Positions 60,938 to 64,000 of a stretch of 64,000 nucleotides of DNA are shown piece after piece. Location: the NCBI RefSeq assembly GCF_013149275.1, contig NZ_JABGNA010000017.1, positions 1 through 64,000 of the forward strand, written 5' to 3'. A model generated the notes under the pieces. That model searched no databases and had not been told where the DNA came from. It saw nothing but the letters and a program-made list of their open reading frames with translations. The DNA comes from Mucilaginibacter sp. SG564. Lineage in GTDB: Bacteria > Bacteroidota > Bacteroidia > Sphingobacteriales > Sphingobacteriaceae. How positions within the stretch are numbered: position 1 is the stretch's first letter; every line of letters starts with the position of its first letter. The position numbers were made by a program, and so were the translations under genes.

Positions 60938-61936
60938 TTAATACTCCAACCACTTCCCTACCCTTACAGCAACTTTATCTCCTTCTGTATACTTGCCTGG
61001 TTCCTCATTCACTACGCGTAATGGTACACCTCGCTGCTCCAGTATCAAATCCTCATAAAAACCTTTAAAAAGCACCTGCTTCACTGTCCAGCTTTTGTTT
61101 GGGGTAACCACTTTTATTTTTACCCATTCGGGGTATATAACGGCATGTTCTTTTTTGATATCAACACCACAAAGCCTGGCTTCGGTAGCCGTAAGTACAT
61201 TACAATTGCTGAGTAGCTGCGCAGTATAAAGATTACGGGGCGATTGGTACAATGTTTTAGGATGCCCATGTTCGATGATCTCCCCGTTTTGCAGCACGAT
61301 CAATTCATCGGCCATGGAGAGCACCTCGGCAGGGTCATGTGATACCATGATCACGGTGAGCCCGGTTTCTTTTACTATCTGCCTGATATCGCTTTGAAGG
61401 CCTTCCCTAAATGAAGTATCTACCTGGTTAAAAGGTTCATCCAGCAACAAAACCTGCGGACGGGTGATAATGGCCCGGGCAATGGCTACACGCTGCTTTT
61501 CGCCGCCACTCAGATCGGCCACGCGTCTTTCAGCCATGTGCAACATGTTCAGTTGTTTAAGCACCTGCTCTGTTTTTTGTTGTTTAGCAGTCAGGTCAGT
61601 GGCGGGTAGCATGGCGGCTACGTTATCCCAAACTTTGGCAAACAGGTTCAGATCGTCGGTATGCTGGGTAACCATTTTCATGGCGTCATGCCCTGGGATC
61701 AGCTTTTCTTCCGGCCCCCAGATACGATCGCCTTTGAATTGAACCTCCCCGGTATCGGGCGATAGTAAACCGTAAAGCAATTTGAGTAAAGTACTTTTCC
61801 CGCTGCCGCTTTCGCCAATAATAGCTGTTATTTTACCGGGCTGCACCACCATGCTGGTTGGCTTTACACCCGAAAGTTGTTTACCAGGAAATATTTTACT
61901 TACCGCAATAGCCTGCAAAAAAGGAGTATCTGACAT
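60938..61936 (-). CDS. ABC transporter ATP-binding protein (PotA/FbpC-like, with C-terminal extension)
   Basis: A 332-residue ATPase. Walker A GESGSGKST lies near residues 36-44, the Q-loop at VTQHTDD, signature LSGGEKQRVAIARA near 140, Walker B VLLLDEPFNQVD, and the H-loop SHD. Residues 245-332 form a TOBE-like extension (VRVGKWLEY at the end), seen in importer ATPases such as PotA and FbpC. No permease or binding-protein gene is adjacent, so it is an orphan here. Confidence 0.85.
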   Translation of the reverse strand: MSDTPFLQAIAVSKIFPGKQLSGVKPTSMVVQPGKITAIIGESGSGKSTLLKLLYGLLSPDTGEVQFKGDRIWGPEEKLIPGHDAMKMVTQHTDDLNLFAKVWDNVAAMLPATDLTAKQQKTEQVLKQLNMLHMAERRVADLSGGEKQRVAIARAIITRPQVLLLDEPFNQVDTSFREGLQSDIRQIVKETGLTVIMVSHDPAEVLSMADELIVLQNGEIIEHGHPKTLYQSPRNLYTAQLLSNCNVLTATEARLCGVDIKKEHAVIYPEWVKIKVVTPNKSWTVKQVLFKGFYEDLILEQRGVPLRVVNEEPGKYTEGDKVAVRVGKWLEY

Positions 61937-61975
61937 CGGTGGTAAAGATACAAAATTGTATGAACCCCAATTTCT

Positions 61976-62069
61976 GTCTGAACCATGATTAACCTGATTA
62001 TAGGATCAAGATAATTTTGATAATATTTAATCAAGCCAATCCTTGAATCAAATGAGTCATGGTTCAGAC
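61976..62069. repeat. Hairpin repeat, GTCTGAACCATGA arms
   Basis: GTCTGAACCATGA (61976-61988) pairs exactly with TCATGGTTCAGAC (62057-62069). It is related to the ilvN-ilvC repeat (same GTCTGAA...TTCAGAC ends). The last base belongs to the stop codon of the outer-membrane protein gene. Confidence 0.85.
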
Positions 62070-62890
62070 TAAAAGCCCAAGGTCAACCCGAACGAGAAAT
62101 TCTTTAGGCCAGCCTGTTCCGGACTGTTCTCAAACATATCGCTAAAGTAATATTTGGCATAAATACCCATCAGGCCATAGCCTACGCGTACAAAAGCGCC
62201 CTTACGTAGTTTGGTAAAGTGATAATCGTCGTTAAATTTCTGTTTGCCATTCTCTTCGCTGATTTGCTTTACACGGCCATTCAACAATACGCCAATTTCG
62301 GGTCCGGCCACAACCCGGAAGTAATTACCCCTTTCATCCTCATGGCTGCGATAGTAAAACGACAGTGGAATACGCAGATAGCTTGACGAAAAACGGTTTT
62401 TGCTGTAATGGATGTTATCCTCAGTATAGGTTAAAACCGGGGTGTTCCGTTGTATGGTAATGTCGTTACGCAGGCGGATGTGTGTCCAATCAAACCCTCC
62501 CGAAACGTATATTTTAAAAGCGCTGTTAAAACGGTATCCAAATTGTACCACATCAAAACCAAAATTACTGGTTTTCCATTGGCGGTAGCTTAAAAACCGA
62601 TTGTTGGGCGATAACGTAAAGCTGCCATGGTCAACCAAAGTAGCCAAACCCAGGTCGATACGGGAAAATGTTACCCCAAACGAAAACCCAGGCGCTTTGT
62701 GGGCATGATAAGCCGTATCCGGATCATTATTTACCGAAACCCCAGGGGCATCATCACCCACGCCCAATTTTACCCTTACACGTTTCTTATGGCCATTATC
62801 GGCCGTTGTTTGGGTTGAATCGGTTGTAGTTTGGGCGAATGTTGCCCCCGCAGCAAAACATATAAGGATGGTAAAAATTAAGCGTTTCAT
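62069..62890 (-). CDS. Outer-membrane beta-barrel protein
   Basis: A 273-residue protein with a signal peptide (MKRLIFTILICFAAGATFAQ) and no other helix. The mature part has alternating hydrophobic and aromatic residues with barrel-like ends (SFGVTFSRIDLGLATL, GYRFNSAFKIYVSGGFDWTHIRL, NFSFGLTLGF), like PorT-type small barrels. Function is unknown. It is the third gene of a sigma / putative anti-sigma / barrel operon, so its expression is probably under that sigma factor. Confidence 0.8.
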   Translation of the reverse strand: MKRLIFTILICFAAGATFAQTTTDSTQTTADNGHKKRVRVKLGVGDDAPGVSVNNDPDTAYHAHKAPGFSFGVTFSRIDLGLATLVDHGSFTLSPNNRFLSYRQWKTSNFGFDVVQFGYRFNSAFKIYVSGGFDWTHIRLRNDITIQRNTPVLTYTEDNIHYSKNRFSSSYLRIPLSFYYRSHEDERGNYFRVVAGPEIGVLLNGRVKQISEENGKQKFNDDYHFTKLRKGAFVRVGYGLMGIYAKYYFSDMFENSPEQAGLKNFSFGLTLGF

Positions 62891-62907
62891 ATAATAAGGT
62901 AAATATA

Positions 62908-63675
62908 TTATTTTTCTTTCTTCACTTTGATGATACCCAGGTTTATGCCGGTAATTACAGCATCACCCTCATCGGTATTGCTAAACTCAATAACTTTATC
63001 TTTCCGTTTATCAACTGCGGCTATCACTACGTTAAACAAGTCGCCCACGCTATGGATACGGCGTTTTTTTGCCAAGGTTTTAACATTTGTTTGAGCCTGT
63101 ACAGCTACTGCCTGCGGCTTATTCCCTGTTAAATCCAGATCTTGTACCACAGGTTTTTTTGTTACCCCGCTTTGGCTTTCATCAGTTATTGTAGCACTCG
63201 CCAAATCATCACCACGTGTTACTGAACCAATCTGTGATTCGGTATTTATCTTTGTTATTTCTCCACGAGCCTGTAGTTTTTTAATGTGGCCGGTGTTTGC
63301 ATCGTTATTTGTTTTTTCAACTTTTACAGCTGCCAAATGATTAGCTGAGGCTATAACTTCTTTTGTTACTTTTTTGTTTTGCTGTTCGTAAACAGGCACA
63401 GCAGGCTTTATTTGAGTAACCTGCTTCACATTTTTAACTATCCGGTTAGCTCGAGGATTATTAACTCTGGCCTGTTTGGGTATAAACAATACGCCCATGG
63501 CAATTGCCAGTGCAATACCAGCAGCTATGCTCAAAAAGGACACCAGCGATCTTTTGCGCTTATCGGCATCCAACCGATTGGTTATACCCGCCCACACATG
63601 AGCCGATGGCTGTATTTCCAATTCATCAAGCGACGACCGGAAGAAGTCATCCAATTCATTACCCTGCATATCCAT
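62908..63675 (-). CDS. Putative anti-sigma factor (single-pass membrane protein)
   Basis: About 255 residues from ATG 63675; the GGAGGG at about 63690-63685 is well placed for it. The cytoplasmic N-terminus has about 50 residues (MQGNELDDFFRSSLDELEIQPSAHVW); one helix (FLSIAAGIALAIAMGVLFI, about 48-66) follows; a periplasmic tail of about 185 residues is Lys/Thr/Val-rich and low in complexity. No HHCC zinc motif is present. Position directly after an ECF sigma gene, overlapping it, and the DELEIQPSxxVW start are typical of Bacteroidota anti-sigma-like proteins. Inferred role: hold the sigma factor at the membrane. Confidence 0.7.
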   Translation of the reverse strand: MDMQGNELDDFFRSSLDELEIQPSAHVWAGITNRLDADKRKRSLVSFLSIAAGIALAIAMGVLFIPKQARVNNPRANRIVKNVKQVTQIKPAVPVYEQQNKKVTKEVIASANHLAAVKVEKTNNDANTGHIKKLQARGEITKINTESQIGSVTRGDDLASATITDESQSGVTKKPVVQDLDLTGNKPQAVAVQAQTNVKTLAKKRRIHSVGDLFNVVIAAVDKRKDKVIEFSNTDEGDAVITGINLGIIKVKKEK

Positions 63676-64000
63676 AACTTTTACCCTCCATTTTTGCAAT
63701 TTGCTCTTTCAGTATAGTCCGCGCCCTTGAAAGTTGTGATTTGGAAGCGCCTTCGCTAATGCCCATCATCTGCCCTATTTCTTTATGTGAATAACCTTCC
63801 AGCGCGTACAGGTTAAATACCATCCGGTAACCCGGCGCCAGCTGTTGTATCAGTCCCAGCAATACCTTGGCATCTAAATTTGATGTAGCCAATGGATTTA
63901 CCGATGGCTCATTGGCCACTTCGTCCGTATTAACCACCTGTAGTATTTTATGATGTTTGCGATAATATTCTATAGAGCTGTGTACCATAATGCGCCTTAC
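63659..64000 (-). CDS. ECF-type RNA polymerase sigma factor, C-terminal part
   Basis: The gene enters from the right edge in frame at 64000; the visible 113 codons begin VRRIMVHSSIEYYRKH, the end of sigma region 2.4, so the ATG at 63988 is internal, not the start. Region 4 follows: LLGLIQQLAPGYRMVFNLYALEGYSHKEIGQMMGISEGASKSQLSRAR, a clear helix-turn-helix. It ends GKSYGYAG and overlaps the putative anti-sigma gene by 17 nt. It directs RNA polymerase to extracytoplasmic-function promoters; its targets are unknown. Confidence 0.9.
   Translation of the reverse strand, partial: VRRIMVHSSIEYYRKHHKILQVVNTDEVANEPSVNPLATSNLDAKVLLGLIQQLAPGYRMVFNLYALEGYSHKEIGQMMGISEGASKSQLSRARTILKEQIAKMEGKSYGYAG

Overview
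The window reads as chromosome of a member of the Bacteroidota, most likely a Sphingobacteriaceae/Mucilaginibacter-like bacterium. This is inferred from TAnnTTTG-type -7 boxes, an atpD-atpC pair on its own, a Bacteroidota-style Wza/Wzc pair with a UpxY-like antiterminator, a B1 metallo-beta-lactamase, and a Bacteroidota-type exosortase. No transposase, integrase, CRISPR array or phage gene was seen.

Region 1 (1-35302) is one large extracellular-polysaccharide locus. A truncated WecA-like initiating transferase and a GT2 gene lie on the minus strand at the left edge. A co-directional plus-strand run follows: Wza-like lipoprotein, Wzc-like tyrosine kinase, UpxY/NusG-like antiterminator, AsnB-like amidotransferase, Wzm/Wzt ABC exporter, about fifteen proven or probable glycosyltransferases, two hexapeptide acyltransferases, an MBOAT/AlgJ-like O-acylation pair, two methyltransferases, a Wzy-like polymerase and a GT2-exosortase fusion. 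Many genes overlap by 1-30 nt, which indicates translational coupling. No Wzx flippase is visible, so export by the ABC pair, or by a flippase elsewhere, must be assumed.

Region 2 (35400-45510) is mixed housekeeping and accessory sequence: obgE and adk, a tRNA-Arg(ACG), a peroxiredoxin, a B1 metallo-beta-lactamase, a MacB/FtsX-type permease, a Crp/Fnr regulator, an HxlR/SDR divergent pair, an epimerase-like SDR and a quinone oxidoreductase. Region 3 (45667-47528) is atpD-atpC with a strong terminator. Region 4 (48296-60834) is a complete branched-chain amino-acid block, ilvD-ilvB-ilvN-ilvC-leuC-(ABM)-leuD-leuB-(methyltransferase)-leuA-ilvA, preceded by a long palindrome-rich leader. Region 5 (60938-64000, minus strand) holds an orphan ABC ATPase and an ECF sigma / putative anti-sigma / outer-membrane barrel operon that runs off the right edge.

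The most striking feature not explained by genes is a set of about twenty intergenic repeats, most of them hairpin-forming. They fall into at least seven unrelated sequence families, and the larger ones share a design: arms built of degenerate short direct repeats, facing each other across a 20-90 nt spacer. They sit tightly against gene boundaries. In several genes they supply the stop codon or the last 4-16 residues, and in one case they appear to have overwritten the start codon. They also lie inside operons (atpD/atpC, ilvN/ilvC, ilvC/leuC, adk/obgE).
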